Positions 53,314-63,420 of a stretch of DNA of 64,000 bases are shown piece after piece. The translations under genes were made by a program, and so were the position numbers. The stretch is from Gaeumannomyces sp. JS-464 (Eukaryota > Ascomycota > Sordariomycetes > Magnaporthales > Magnaporthaceae): contig NGZR01000001.1 in assembly GCA_002197995.1 (NCBI GenBank), forward strand, positions 8,122,001 to 8,186,000. The letters are read 5' to 3'. Each line of letters starts with the position of its first letter. The first letter of the stretch is position 1. The notes under the pieces are model-generated. The model did not search any database. It was not told the DNA's origin and worked only from the letters and a program-made list of their open reading frames with translations.

Positions 53314-55355
53314 TTAAACGTTCGCTTGGGCGGCGGTTAAAGCACGGCGTTCGGGGCGAAGCCCCGGGCGCCGGGCCTTATTGCCATGCGTTTGTTGTAT
53401 CCGGTTGGCTGCTGGCATACGTAAAAGCGGCGTTGGTGTATTGGGGGCTTTGGCTTTAGGTTGTTGGCCGGCGGTACCGTCGGTTTCCTCCAAAGGGTTT
53501 CCGGTTATTTCGATAGTCCTTTCGGGCTCGGGGAGGTCCAGTTCCATATCCGCCAGTACTTTGTATTGGTTGTTAAAACTAACCCTAGGCCTTTTAACAG
53601 GGTGCTTTTCCTTGCCGGCCGTACGGGCCACGCCTTTTAAGGCCGGCGGGCCTGCCGGGTTTGTTATAACGGCGGAGGCGACGGCGGGGGTGGCAGCGGC
53701 GATAGGGATGGCTGGAGTAAGCGGCGATAACGGTATTAGCCGTAGGGTTAACAACGGCGGTAGCGGCTGTATTAGCGGTATCGTTAATGGTAATAACGGT
53801 AGCCGCAGCAATAGCGGTAGCGGTCGTAAAGTTTGCCGTTAAATTAACGGCTACGGCGGAGCCGCCCGTAATAATAGCGGTTGCGGGAAAGGTATCGTCG
53901 GTAATAGCGGTAGCGGCGGTGGCGGCGGCGGCTTCCGCCGCTTTTGCCGCCGCCCGGTACGCTTGTGCGCTTAACCTCCTAACGCCCCTTTTTCCTTATA
54001 AGTTAAGTGCTTTAGCACTCCGTTTACCCGTACGGGCTTTATAAAGCAGTTCGGGTGGTTGGCAAAGTACGGGCCCGAGCAGTTCGCGCATTGCGGGGGG
54101 GCCGTACACGGTTATACGTGCCGGTCGTCGTTTATTTTCCCGCACCGAAGCACCTATCGGCCCGGGCGCAATTGCGGGCCACGTGGAAGCCGTGGCAGCC
54201 AAAGGTGTGCTGGGTAACCGGCGGGTGTCGTTATACGCGGCGTAAAAGAAAGTATCCCTTAAAGCTTAAACCCGGCCACTTGCGTATAAAGGATATAATC
54301 CACGATATACGCCTTTAGTAGTCGACGCCGGCCCCGGAAGGCTTAACGTTTACCGGTTTGTGCCTTGTTTGGGCTTCCACTTCCTCCCGAACCAGTTTAT
54401 CCATACCGGGACGCATGTTTAAAACCGTTAGTTAAGGAGGTAAGGCAGCCGGAAATTACGTAGTTATATACCAAATTTCGGGCTTTTCGATCCTTTCGGC
54501 GTTATATAAACGGCCTAGTTCGGATCGGTGTGCAAAAGCCGGCTTTGGATATCGGCCGTTTTTGCTTTTAATACGAACCCGGTAAAGGATCGGTACGCCT
54601 CCGGGACATCGGCCGTCGTAAACGGCAGGTCCTTGCTGTCGGCAAGGGTTTTGCGAATGCTAAAGCCCGTTTGTTAGTTGGCCTAAGCCTGCCGTTCTTT
54701 CCGGGATCCTAACGAACACCCGGAAGTCGGCTTTAAAGGCTTGTTAATAGGCGGGGTGCCCGGAGTTTGGGGCGTACGGCCCCGAAAAGCCTATGCGGGT
54801 TGTTAGGGTTATTAGTGGCCTCCCGGGCTACCGACGCGTAAGTGGCCGGGGGCGTGCGTTGCGAGGGCTCGGGGCCCCGTATAGCTTTTTTCCTTTTCGG
54901 CCGGCGTAAGTAAGCCGAAAAGGGCTTGTTTAGCGTAGTCGATAAAGCAATTTTTCCAGCCGTTAGCTTCGGGATTGCTTCCGCCGGAAGGGAGGCAATG
55001 CCGGCGTCGATAAATCGGGCCAGCGTGCGCAAATTAGGGCCGTTTATTATTATTTGCGGTTATAGCTCGCAATAATTTCCTCCGCGGCCGCCGCGGCCGA
55101 CCCGACAGGCGGGCGCGTACGCCGGCGTTAAAGGAGGGGGGAGGGGCACCTGTGCCGGTGCTGCCGTCGTGGGAGCCTTCCTGGCCTTAATCGGGCCCTA
55201 TTGGGTGTTGCTAATTTCGCAACGGGGACGGCGTAGTCGGGTGCGCTAACGCGCGGGGGGCCCGGGTGGCAGCGACGCGTTCCTCCGGGCCGTAAGGCCG
55301 ACGAGAGGGCGCGCGCCACCCTATTGGCCGAAGGGGGGGCTATTGGCAACGGCAT
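53314..55355 (-). pseudogene. LINE ORF1 (gag-like RNA-binding protein), broken
   Basis: Minus-strand fragments typical of Tad1-type ORF1: an N-terminal part containing PATYASVAREA near 54820-54860, a zinc-knuckle remnant (CHGFHVARNCARADRC) near 54150-54220 whose first Cys position is altered, and a Pro/Ala/Thr-rich C-terminal part to 53314. Frames are interrupted by stops. Confidence 0.65.
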
Positions 55356-55620
55356 GTTGCCGTTGCCAGCGCCGTTGGCGGGCGTGGTTATTAGTGTTAA
55401 GTTGCTAATTGGCGGGTGTTAGGGATTTGTATGCAATTTGGCAGTGTGCATTAACAGCGCAATGCTAAAAATTGGTGAATTCGAAAAAAGGTGCTTTGGA
55501 TACGAGCAGCGGGGCAAAAAGGGTTTTAATACGGTAACGTGTGCGTGGCAAAGGCGGAGTTTTTTTATGCTAAGATAACTGCCAATTTATTAGCAAAACG
55601 AAGCTATTTATAACAACGCT

Positions 55621-56251
55621 ATGGAATTTAACGACGACGAGCATTTACGTACCGTGGCGGTAATCGTGGCTATTATTGCAATTTTTTTTTTGGAGCAAAT
55701 TCGCCTAAAGGAAAAGGACCGGCGCTAAACGAGGCTAATCGAGCAGTACAAACCCCGCCTTTTAAGGGAGGTTTTTTATGGCGGTGGTTTTTCGTATGCC
55801 GCATATATCGCCCGCGATTTTTATAAAAGCAGCGAAACTCGTTTCCGCTGCTTATTTCGCTTAAAAAAAGCGGAATTCCACCTCCTTTTGGATTGGCTAA
55901 GTAATAACGCCGGATTTCGAGGCACCTAATACTAAAAGCCCGTTTATAAGTTAATAATTTTCCTGCTAATCGTCGGGCAAAACGTTACTTAACGGATCGC
56001 TAGTTACCTTTTTAAAATAGCCCAAAGCACGGTTAGCGAGGTTTTTTATAAAGTATTAAATGGTATGCAAAAGTTCCACCTGGCAGTCGTGCGCTTGCCT
56101 CCTAATGGGTGGTTAAACCCGGGGATCGAACTCGACTTAGTAGTTTCCGCGGGGTTAAGCGGGTGTATCGGGGCGATCGACGGTACGCACGTTTCGGCCT
56201 TTATTAAAAGCAAGGCATAAAAGCTATAGCTCGATCGGAAAAGGAGGGTTT
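55621..56251 (+). pseudogene. PIF/Harbinger-type DDE transposase remnant, cut by a Gypsy LTR
   Basis: A plus-strand frame beginning ATG 55621 (MEFNDDEHLRTV) runs through several stops to the first DDE block GCIGAIDGTHVSAF near 56167-56208. Upstream helices include TRFRCLFRLKKAEFHLLL and STVSEVFYKVLNG. The stops (TAA/TAG) fall where Gln or Trp would be expected, the product of CpA-to-TpA change. Similarity ends abruptly after the stretch at 56235-56251, exactly where a TG..CA LTR begins, so the rest of the transposase was displaced by insertion. Terminal repeats were not identified. Confidence 0.75.
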
Positions 56252-56486
56252 TGTCACGGTATCCGTATCGGGCAAAAAGACGAGGCTGCGATATACCTGT
56301 AAGGTTAAATTGGCTATCGAAAGCTAAGGGCAGGAAGAAATCGCGGTGTTCCGCACCGGGATTGATTGGCAGGGTTTTTTGTGCGGTTAATTGGAGCACG
56401 GGCCAACGGCCGCCACGTGACCGCCTTTCTGGAAGGGCCTAAGGACCGGCAAGCCCAAAAAAGGCCTGCCGTGTGCTATGACGACA
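56252..56486 (-). repeat. LTR of a minus-strand Gypsy element (3' LTR)
   Basis: 235-bp segment starting TGTCACGG and ending TATGACGACA (plus strand), that is TG..CA with short inverted ends. It lies directly between the broken Harbinger frame and the polypurine tract and pol of the Gypsy element, so it is the 3' LTR. The matching 5' LTR was not found to the right. Confidence 0.65.
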
Positions 56487-56516
56487 TCCCACCCCCTCCC
56501 CCCCCCCCCCCCCCCC

Positions 56517-56574
<58 letters not shown>

Positions 56575-56575
56575 C
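56487..56575 (-). repeat. 84-nt nearly pure C tract (poly-G polypurine tract of Gypsy element)
   Basis: From 56492 to 56575 every base is C except T at 56497, 56517 and 56572; the longest pure run is 54 C (56518-56571). On the element strand it is an oligo-G tract next to the LTR, the position of the polypurine tract that primes plus-strand DNA synthesis in LTR retrotransposons. Normal tracts are far shorter. The length may be an expansion in the genome or an assembly artefact. Confidence 0.8.
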
Positions 56576-59520
56576 AAAAGGAGGCGCGCCCCTCCCTTTT
56601 AGGGCTTTGCCTTTCGCCGGCGCAAAACGTACTTCGGGGTCGGCTTTTGGCCAGCCGAGATTTCATTTTCCGGATGCTTCGGGTTTGTTTTATCTTTTTA
56701 CCAAGCCTCGTGCTAGTCTTTTAGCCGCTTTAAAAGGCCTGGCTGTTCCGAATAAGCTTTATGAAATGCGTATAACACCGCCGGCGAGTTTTTAAAATTG
56801 CTGGCGTAGTAGTACTTTGCATCCGGATCCCAGCCTTTCCATTGCACTTAGTATTGCAGTTTCTTATGGTTAACTTTTAATAAAAGGATATGGTTTACCT
56901 CCCACTCCTCCTTTCCGGATATTACTTCCGTTTCCGGTTTTAAAGGCTTTTAGCCCGGGAGTGGGTTATCGAGATACTTTTTTAGCTTATTCGCGTGGAA
57001 AACCTTCGAGCTTCGCCACTCGTCCGGCGTTTCCAGTTTAAACGAATGGCCTTTTATAACCGCGATTTAATAATGTTATCGAGTTATAGGAAAGTTTAAC
57101 TTGTCGTTTGGTCGGTTCGTTAGGTTCGTTTTTTTAAAAATAAATACCGGGTTTCCCACCCCGAAGTCGGGTTTTTTGCGGTGCTTATTAGCTTGCTCCG
57201 TTATGTAACGTTATAACTTTTTTAAAACCGTCTTCGTGCGTTTTACGTACTTTTAAAAGCGGCTGGCTAAAGCTTAGCCCTTTTGTTTAAAAAAACGTTT
57301 GTTATAAGTATCTTTTTAAACTTCACAATTTTTTGTGCTAATTGTAATAGTTTATTAGGGGAAAGCCCGTAGTTATTTCGTAAAACGATATGCTTTTTAA
57401 AGCTTTATGCGGGAATAAGGCTTGCGTTTAATCCAATGCGGGGATAGCGTTCGATTAGTTGTCCTAGTAATGGTTAACGTATATGCGTAGTTTTTAATCC
57501 ACGTATTCGTTTATAATTTCCGTTTAGCTTGCTAATTGGGAATAACCCGCGAAAAAAAGCGCTAATTAATGCCTAATATTTTAGCGAGCTTATTTGTTAA
57601 ATCGGTTACGAATTGGGGGCTTTTGTTTAACTTTATAATTATTAGCAATTCGTAATTGCGGAACGGTTTTTAATAATACCATATTAGGGTTGCGTTTCGT
57701 GTTATAACCGTTTAGTAATATGGAATAATTTATAACCTTTTATTTAAATAATCGATAATAATTAACGCGTTATTATACCCTTTTTATTTTTAAGTATGCT
57801 TTTAAAATCTATTATAAAATGCTGCTTTAACTATTTAGGGATAAGGAAAAGGTGTAAAAGCTTTGGGTTTTATCCCGGGGGTTTTAACGGATCGGTAAGC
57901 GCAATTAGCGACGTACTTATTAACGTTTACGCTTTGCTTTTTCCACTAGTATAAAGCTTTTATTAAACGTTTTGTTTTATTTTTACCCGGGTATGCGGAA
58001 AGCAGTTTATTATAAGCTTTTCGAATAATTCGGGCCGGTAACGTAAAGTTATTAGCCGGGATTACAAAGCGGCCGTTTTTTAACAAATACCCTTTTTTAA
58101 TTAAGCTTTAAAAAATACCACCGTTTTAAACTTTTTATCGGTTTTTTTTAAAAGTGGCAAAAGTAAAGTTAGCTCGGAATATAAGGTTTGTTAATATTAT
58201 TAACGCGAAAAGAAAGCTTTTTTAAAGTGCCGCATTAGCTTTATCGGTTATAATTACCTTTAGCTTAAAAATGCGCAGCGTTTTTTCAGCTTTTTATTTA
58301 ACTTTTAAATGGCTGGTTTTTCCGATTTTTACGTTAAAACGTTCGTTACGTTTTAGCCTTTTAGCTTATACCAAATTACGAAATGGTATTAAAATAAAAA
58401 GTTTATTTAACCCGTTTGTTTTATATTTAGTTAACGCTTTATAAAAAAGTATTTTAAAGCTTAATAGTTGGTAATAACCTCGAAAAGTTCCGTTTGTTAA
58501 TTTTCGATTAGTTCGGTTTTTTAAATTTTAAAACCCCGGATTATTATTAAAAATTCCTTATTATAAATTTTGTAATTTAGCTCGGTATTTATGGTTTTTA
58601 AATAAAAAGCTATAAAGTGCTAATTTTCCTCGCTTTTTTCCCTTTAGTTTAATATTCCCGCTACCATTCCATTTAACGCGTCCGTTTTCATCCGTATAGC
58701 AAAGTACTATTAGTAATGCTTTAATACGGGGGTTGCAAAAAGTCGCTTTTTTAAAACGTTAAAAGTTTGTTAATATTCGAAAAACCATTTAAAAAGTACG
58801 TCCTTTTTCGTTAATTGCGTTAAAAGTTTCGTAAAGCGATTATATTTCGGAACGAACTTGCGGTAAAAGTTGCAAAAGCTTAAAAACGATTAAATCCTTT
58901 TTACCGTTAAAAGCTGCTTTTAATCCCGAACAACGGTCGTTTTTTTTAAAATCGACGGTTACGTTTTAAGTTCCGATAATAAACCTTAGGAATTTTGTTT
59001 ATTTTATATGGAATTCGCACTTTTTAAGGTCGGTTTAAAAGCCGGCTTTTTATAATCGTTTTAAAACTTTTCGCACGTGCTGCTTATACTCGGCTTTAAT
59101 ATTAAACTAAATTAAAATGTTATTAATATATGCCGAGTAAAAATCGTTTAAGTAATTTATTAAAATACTATTAATATATTTTTAAAAAGTGGTTAAACCG
59201 TTAATTAAGTTAAAAAGTAGCACTTTATATTTAAAAGTGCCGTAACGGGTGCGGAAAGTCGTTAAGTCCTCGTCGCCGGCGGCCATCCGAATGCGGTAAA
59301 AAGTTTAACGGATGTTTATTTTCGTAAAAATGCGAGCGTTTTTAATTTTAACTAGTGTTTTTTCGATTAACGGTAACGGGTAAACGTTTTTTTTTAATAA
59401 TAGCGTTTAATTTCCAATAATCCACGCAAAAACGCAAAAATTTATCGCTTTTACGTACGAAAAGGATAATGTTACAATTAAGGGTTTGCTTTTAAAGTAA
59501 AGCACTTCGGGGGTGGAAAG
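56576..59520 (-). pseudogene. Gypsy (chromovirus-type) pol: reverse transcriptase, integrase, chromodomain; RIP-inactivated
   Basis: Minus strand. Reverse transcriptase lies at about 59480-59050, with ILFVRKSDKFLRFCVDYWKLNA split over the frame and TFRTRYGTFKYKV. The catalytic box reads YINN at 59119-59130 where active enzymes have YIDD. The integrase C-terminal part is near 57380-57540 (NHY.DN.SNAIPALD, with stops at Gln/Trp positions). The chromodomain is at about 56780-56880, with the core VQWKGWDPDAKYYYASNF preceded by WRSSKVFHANKLKKYL near 56960-57020. Dense TAA/TAG codons occur throughout. Homology fades right of 59.5 kb, so the 5' part (protease, gag) is lost or unreadable. Confidence 0.85.
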
Positions 59521-59701
59521 GATAGTATCGCTAATGCTAGTAAATAAAAAAATACGTAACTTAAAAGGACAATTTAATTGCTTGCCTTAGGGGGTGCCTA
59601 GGAGCTAACTTAAGTTAATTCCGAAGCTTTAATTAAAACCACTGGAAATAATAGGAAATCCATCCTTTATATACACGTTATTTTTTGCCTTAATAATTTT
59701 T

Positions 59702-59967
59702 GGATTTGTAACTTTACTGCAAATTTACAAATCCCTTTCGGATTTGTTACTTTGTTATAAATTTATAAATCCCTTTTGGATTTGTTACTTTGTTATAAAT
59801 TTACAAATCCTTTTTAAATTTATTACTTTATTATAAATTTACAAATCCTTTTTAAATTTATTACTTTATTATAAATTTACAAATCCTTTTTAAATTTATT
59901 ATTTTATTACAAATTTATAAATCCTTTTTGGATTTGTGGCTTTGTTATAAATTTATAAATCCCTTTT
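59702..59967. repeat. Seven 38-bp tandem repeats, each a hairpin
   Basis: Seven units of exactly 38 bp start at 59702, 59740, 59778, 59816, 59854, 59892 and 59930. The first contains a perfect 10-bp inverted repeat, GGATTTGTAA and TTACAAATCC. Later units differ mostly by C-to-T and G-to-A changes, as RIP would cause. It lies between two divergent Gypsy relics and could be part of an LTR U3 region. Confidence 0.92.
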
Positions 59968-59991
59968 AAAGCACGTAACTTTACGTGCTTT
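59968..59991. repeat. Inverted repeat following the 38-bp array
   Basis: AAAGCACGTA and TACGTGCTTT form a 10-bp perfect stem with a 4-nt loop, abutting the last tandem unit in phase with it. Another short inverted repeat (AAAGTAAC / GTTACTTT) follows near 60144-60171. Confidence 0.8.
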
Positions 59992-60471
59992 AATGCGGGG
60001 CAAAGCTACTTTTTAAAGCCTATCCCGTTTTGTTATTTTAAAGCTTGTATGCTAGTTGTAACATTAGGTCCCCTTTTTTAAGCCAAATCTTTTTAGCCAT
60101 ATTTCGTCGCCCTGCTTGTTATAGTTCCGTGCTTTAAACACGAAAGTAACAGTTTAAAAGTTACTTTTAAGCCAACTCGTGTATATATAAAAACCATATA
60201 ACCTTTTCCATAACCTTTTTTTCTTCTTTTTTATTTTTCAAAATAATATCACTTTAACCCCTATTAGCAACCACCTAATGGCCAGGTTTATTACATTTTT
60301 AAAAAATCTTTTCCTATTAAAAGGAATTATAACAATAATAACACTAAATACCACGAATAACGACGGGGGTTTAACTTTTACCTTTAATGCCCCGACCCCC
60401 TTTTTACAAAGCTCGCTATTCGCTGCTATTGCGAACTTTTAAACACGATTAGCCGCGGCCGAACTTAACTA
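59992..60471 (+). promoter_or_regulatory. Probable 5' leader/LTR region of plus-strand Gypsy element, with TATA-like box
   Basis: Sequence upstream of the plus-strand gag remnant. A TATA-like TATATATAAA occurs at 60182-60191, followed by a C/T-rich stretch, as in the U3/R part of an LTR. LTR borders and the primer-binding site were not resolved. The segment ends at the TA where the Pot2-like element is inserted. Confidence 0.35.
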
Positions 60472-60513
60472 ACGTGGTTTACAAGTAAGTGGATTAAACA
60501 AGCGAGTGGATTA
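60472..60513 (+). repeat. Left terminal inverted repeat of Pot2-like element
   Basis: Begins ACGTGGTTTACAAG; target TA at 60470-60471. It contains GTGGATTA-like direct subrepeats (GTGGATTAAACAAG and GTGGATTA). Confidence 0.92.
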
Positions 60514-60578
60514 CCGACACCCGACTTTTAATTAATCGACGCGCATGCTAACCTAATAACGCTAGGAATCCATTTAAA

Positions 60579-62240
60579 CTACTCGGAACTATATATATCG
60601 GACGTTTTTACTTCCTCCTGGCAAATGCGCGCATTGTATCCGGTTTTGCCGCAAGTGCCACATCGCCGACAAGTCGTCGTCGCCTTTTTTTTTTAACCCT
60701 TATAATCGCGCATTTTTTACTATAGCTACCTATCCAGCTCCTTTTGGTTTAAAGCATTTCGTACCTTTTCGATAATATATAACCCTCCTTATCGGACACG
60801 CTTTTTTTAGCCTTTCGGCGTTTGCTTAACGCTTCGTTCGCTTTTTGTAATTTAAAGCACATTTCTTTTAAAAGGTTAACCCGATGCATAATTGCTTTAG
60901 CCCTTTTCGTTAATTAGTTTACAACCGATAGCATAAGTAACGAAAAGCTGCTTTAGTAATTGGAAATCCAAATTTTAATATGTTTAAATTGCGAAGTTGC
61001 GTTTTTAACTGTTTAAGGCGTTTTAAAAGTCCAAAGTTCGGCGTTGCTTAAAAGCTTTTTCGGGGGAATTAAAATCCGTAACCTTACATCCAGCTTTTTT
61101 AAAACCGAATCCGAATTAAAAAAAGCAAAGCCAGCTTTTTAAAAACCTTTTTAAATATTTCCTTCGGTTATAAAGTTAAAAAATGCCGCTTTAAACGTCG
61201 AAAGGAATTTAACTTTAATTACGTGGTTAACGTATAACTTTATTAAGTTTTCGATTTGTTAACCGTACGCCTTTTTTAATAAACTAAAGCATTTAACGTT
61301 AAACGGTTAAAAAAAGTAAAACGAATGCGAAAGTATGCAAAACGTAATAATGTTATATTTTTAACAATAAAGCTCGAAATTCGTCAAATAATGGCTTTTA
61401 TACCCGTTTAGCATTAATAAACGATAAGGGCTTTTTATGCGCGATGCTATGTGTTTATCGAAATGCTAAATCCATTTTAAACTAAGCTCGTTCGTAATTC
61501 ACCCGTTAACATTCGTTAAAATAACTTAATCGCGTAAAAAGTCGGTTTTCAAATACCAATTGGTTAAATGGTACTGCTTTTTAACGATAATAAAAAAAGG
61601 AATCGCTTAACCGCAATAGTTAACCTTTTAAATAATTATAACCCATTTCCGGTTGCTAAGCTAAACCAGCTTTGCTTTATTACGGCTTTCCGATATTATA
61701 ATAATATAACGGCGGCGATTATATTTATAAAAAAGCCGGTTTCGTCGAAGTTATAAATATCGTTATCCAAAATTCCATATTTAGCTATAGTATTTCGTAT
61801 AAGGTCGAATTACGCAAAAACGAGCTTGGGATTTTCGCATTTGGCTTTTTAGTAATCGTACTTTCAAATTTAGCGCGTACCGAGCTTTGCGCGGCGTTTA
61901 ACGAAATTCGCGACTTAGTTTTTGCTAACGGCGCTCGCGTTACGTTCGGTAAACAATCGGTTAGCTATATTTTTAATACCAAAAAGCCGGGGAAGGAATG
62001 CGCGAAAATCCAGCTTAAATATGTATTTAACAAGCGCTTTTTTTTCGGATTCCGTTAATTTCCGTAATTTGGGCATATGTCGCGTTAAGCAGGTTAGCCG
62101 CTTTTGCGCCGGGCGAAAGTAAAATAATTAACCGCGTAAATTTTAGCGGCATTCCGGATGTTTAACTTTACATTCGAATTAATAGCTTAAAAAGCTAGGA
62201 TAATCCTGCTTTTATCGCTTATGTTTACTATTGTTTGTTA
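60579..62240 (-). pseudogene. Pogo/Fot1-type transposase, inactivated by stops
   Basis: Minus strand. An N-terminal helix-turn-helix region is poorly preserved. It is followed by LRKLTESE and ALVKYIFKLDFRAF with FGIKNIANRLF near 61960-62060, then the first DDE aspartate in YNFDETGF near 61735-61760. The C-terminal zinc knuckle CRRCGTCGKTGYNARICQEE ends at the natural stop 60579-60581. In between, stops occur at expected Trp and Gln codons, including one TGG-to-TAA double change. The start near 62.24 kb is approximate. Confidence 0.88.
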
Positions 62241-62288
62241 TGGAAATATTCGTAAATAAAGTTTAATTAACGCGTAAACGCGTATTAG

Positions 62289-62330
62289 TAATCCATTCGC
62301 TTATTTAATCCACTTACTTGTAAATCACGT
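62289..62330 (-). repeat. Right terminal inverted repeat of Pot2-like element
   Basis: Reverse complement begins ACGTGATTTACAAG; target TA at 62331-62332. Differences from the left copy are all transitions. Confidence 0.92.
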
Positions 62331-62332
62331 TA

Positions 62333-63420
62333 ACAAAAGTTTTAAAACGACGTTAATAAGCTTTTCGTTAATTACCGTAACGATATTACGCGGGTAATAA
62401 CGGAATAAAAGGATTAATTTTTAACCGTATACGTAACATTTCTCGTATTAAAACGGCTGCTTTTTAAAAACCTAATTTTATACGCTAGCGATGGGGGCGG
62501 TTTCGACGTTTAAAAAAACGCGGTTAAATATAAGTTTAACCGAAACGCGGAATTTATTAAAAACGACCGCGATAAATTTAAATATATTTAAGCGTGTTTA
62601 GCTTTAAGCATTTAAAATGTGGTACGCTTTTATTACGAAATCGGAGGATTAAATAGTACGTATAATTTAGCCGATTTTATTTTTTACTTTAATACCATTT
62701 TTAACAACCTTTATAAAAAAGCTTAAACTTTAGCGAAATTAAAAGCTTACCAAATGGAGCCGGGTTAAACGTTTATTTATTTTTATACCAAATTTAAAAT
62801 GCTGTTAATATCCGTTAACGGATTAGGATAAGCGGACGAAATTAAAATTAATTACTTCCGCTTTTACATTTCCAACTGTATTCGTTTAACGGCGGTAACG
62901 GGCTTATACGATACCACCTTTTATTAAAAAATAGTAACGGTATATAAACGCATTGCATAAGCATTAAAAGCGATCGATTTAAATAATAAATTCGGTAAAA
63001 AAGCATTATAACCCCCCGCTTTTACCCATACCGGAGGAAATACGAAGGATACTTCGATAATAAGCGTTAACGCGGTTTATATTAACGTATAACCGCTACG
63101 TAAATTACGCGCCTTTTAGGTATTCCAGGAAAAATTCCAACGGCGACGGAAATTCGAGGCGTATTTAAATTGTGGAAATAAAAAATACAAGCGACGAGTT
63201 TATCGGTACCGAAACGCGGTACGGTTAAAGGAAGTTAAGTTAACCCCGACTTAAAACACCGGTATTAAAAGGGGAAAAAAGTAGCTTTTAATAAAAGACT
63301 TAATTAAAAGGGGAAATTGCGGTAGCGGATATAAATTGCAACTAATAAGCCATTTAAAAAAAAATGGAAAAACAAATTAAAAAAAATCGAACGAAGTATG
63401 AACGGCCCCCCGTTTTTAAT
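62333..63420 (+). pseudogene. Gypsy-type gag remnant on plus strand, RIP-damaged
   Basis: A plus-strand frame with many stops resembles a retrotransposon gag core: RNAEFIKNDRDKFKY, then LADFIFYFNTIFNNLYKKA, LAKLKAYQMEPG, FIYFYTKFKMLLIS and ADEIKINYF (about 62530-62860), the familiar pattern of LTR-element gag capsid helices. No clear CCHC knuckle could be confirmed near 63310. It lies opposite in orientation to the Gypsy pol at 56.6-59.5 kb, so it belongs to a second element. Its 5' leader is interrupted by the Pot2-like element. Confidence 0.7.

Larger units (their letters stand above)
49258..55400 (-). mobile_element. Tad1-clade non-LTR retrotransposon (LINE), minus strand, degenerate
   Basis: The left (3') end is placed at a short (GAGT)n run, 49258-49273, which on the element strand is an ACTC tail of the kind LINEs carry. 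The right (5') end near 55.4 kb is approximate. On the minus strand the order is ORF1 (gag-like), then ORF2 with AP endonuclease, reverse transcriptase, RNase H and a Cys/His tail, which is the Tad1 arrangement. Many in-frame stops and frameshifts exist, but catalytic motifs survive. It is GC-richer and less damaged than the elements to its right. No target duplication was identified. Confidence 0.85.
60472..62330 (-). mobile_element. Pot2/Fot1-like (pogo, Tc1/mariner superfamily) DNA transposon, full length, RIP-damaged
   Basis: 1,859-bp element bounded by 42-bp terminal inverted repeats (60472-60513 and 62289-62330, four mismatches or fewer, all C/T or G/A) and flanked on both sides by TA, the target duplication of the superfamily. 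Length and TIR size match Pot2 of Magnaporthe (about 1.86 kb, about 43-bp TIRs). It is inserted in the 5' part of a plus-strand Gypsy element. Both ends are intact, but the transposase is dead, so it could move only with transposase supplied by another copy. Confidence 0.92.

Noticed and set aside
56110..56135. Minus-strand GTTCGATCC resembling a tRNA B box
   Set aside because: It lies inside the Harbinger transposase frame (the NPGIELD region) and no cloverleaf surrounds it.
56440..56602. Proline-rich and glycine-rich open frames across the C tract
   Set aside because: Translation of a homopolymer; no start, domain or conservation supports a protein.
59702..59967. Regular repeat array considered as CRISPR
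   Set aside because: Units are contiguous without unique spacers, and the genome is eukaryotic.
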